Part shown: positions 14,928 to 14,935 of the stretch, piece after piece
Layout of the letters: the number at the start of each line of letters is the position of its first letter
Numbering within the stretch: the first letter of the stretch is position 1
Source of the DNA: Saprospirales bacterium
Lineage (GTDB): Bacteria > Bacteroidota > Bacteroidia > Chitinophagales > Saprospiraceae
Reading direction: 5' to 3'
NCBI GenBank assembly: GCA_003448025.1
Contig: DLXL01000092.1
Coordinates: 5,243-20,177 of the forward strand
Length of the DNA: 14,935 nucleotides
Translations under genes and position numbers: made by a program
Notes under the pieces: model-generated
The model's database searches: none
Seen by the model: only the letters and a program-made list of their open reading frames with translations
Told to the model about the DNA's origin: nothing

Positions 14928-14935
14928 CTATCTTT

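Overview
The window looks like chromosomal DNA from a member of the Bacteroidota, most likely Saprospiria or a related gliding lineage. The best evidence is the first gene: a large extracellular protein with Ig/PKD-like repeats that ends in the type B sorting domain used by the type IX secretion system (NAFTPNGDG motif, terminal VTLIR). Other signs agree: AraC regulators fused to seven membrane helices, a compact AMP nucleosidase, candidate TAnnTTTG promoter elements, and few obvious Shine-Dalgarno sequences. Base composition looks moderate and even throughout. I see no tRNA, rRNA, CRISPR array, insertion sequence or phage gene, so the region reads as ordinary chromosome rather than an island.

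Layout. 1-3637 (+): the 3' part of the T9SS-exported protein, a tocopherol-cyclase-family protein, and a Crp/Fnr-type regulator, closely spaced. 3644-6079 (-): a 7TM-AraC regulator (convergent with the Crp gene) and, upstream of it, a DoxX membrane protein fused to a duplicated exported domain. 6319-7650 (+): a vanadium-haloperoxidase/PAP2-like exported protein, divergent from DoxX and closed by a strong terminator. 7813-10158 (+): a pirin with an export-type leader and its own terminator, then a tight trio of nitroreductase, phosphorylation-dead receiver-like protein, and a YjdI-CDGSH iron-sulfur protein. 10355-10741 (+): apaG. 10754-13526 (-): an RDD membrane protein, AMP nucleosidase and an orphan TolC-family outer membrane protein, read in that order. 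13730-14884 (+): an exported C1-family (bleomycin hydrolase/PepC-like) cysteine peptidase.

How the genes may work together. The centre of the window (about 2.0-10.2 kb) is rich in proteins linked to redox or quinone chemistry: tocopherol cyclase-like, DoxX, pirin, nitroreductase, YjdI/CDGSH, and the haloperoxidase fold. Three regulatory-type proteins sit among them (Crp/Fnr, 7TM-AraC, pseudo-receiver). A shared redox or electrophile-stress role is an inference from adjacency only. The features most worth checking are the haloperoxidase-like protein that has lost its acid-base histidine, the DoxX fusion with a buried signal-peptide-like segment and a repeated C-terminal domain, the pirin with an export leader, and the pseudo-receiver between two redox genes. 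I found no clear evidence of a wholly new multi-gene system.
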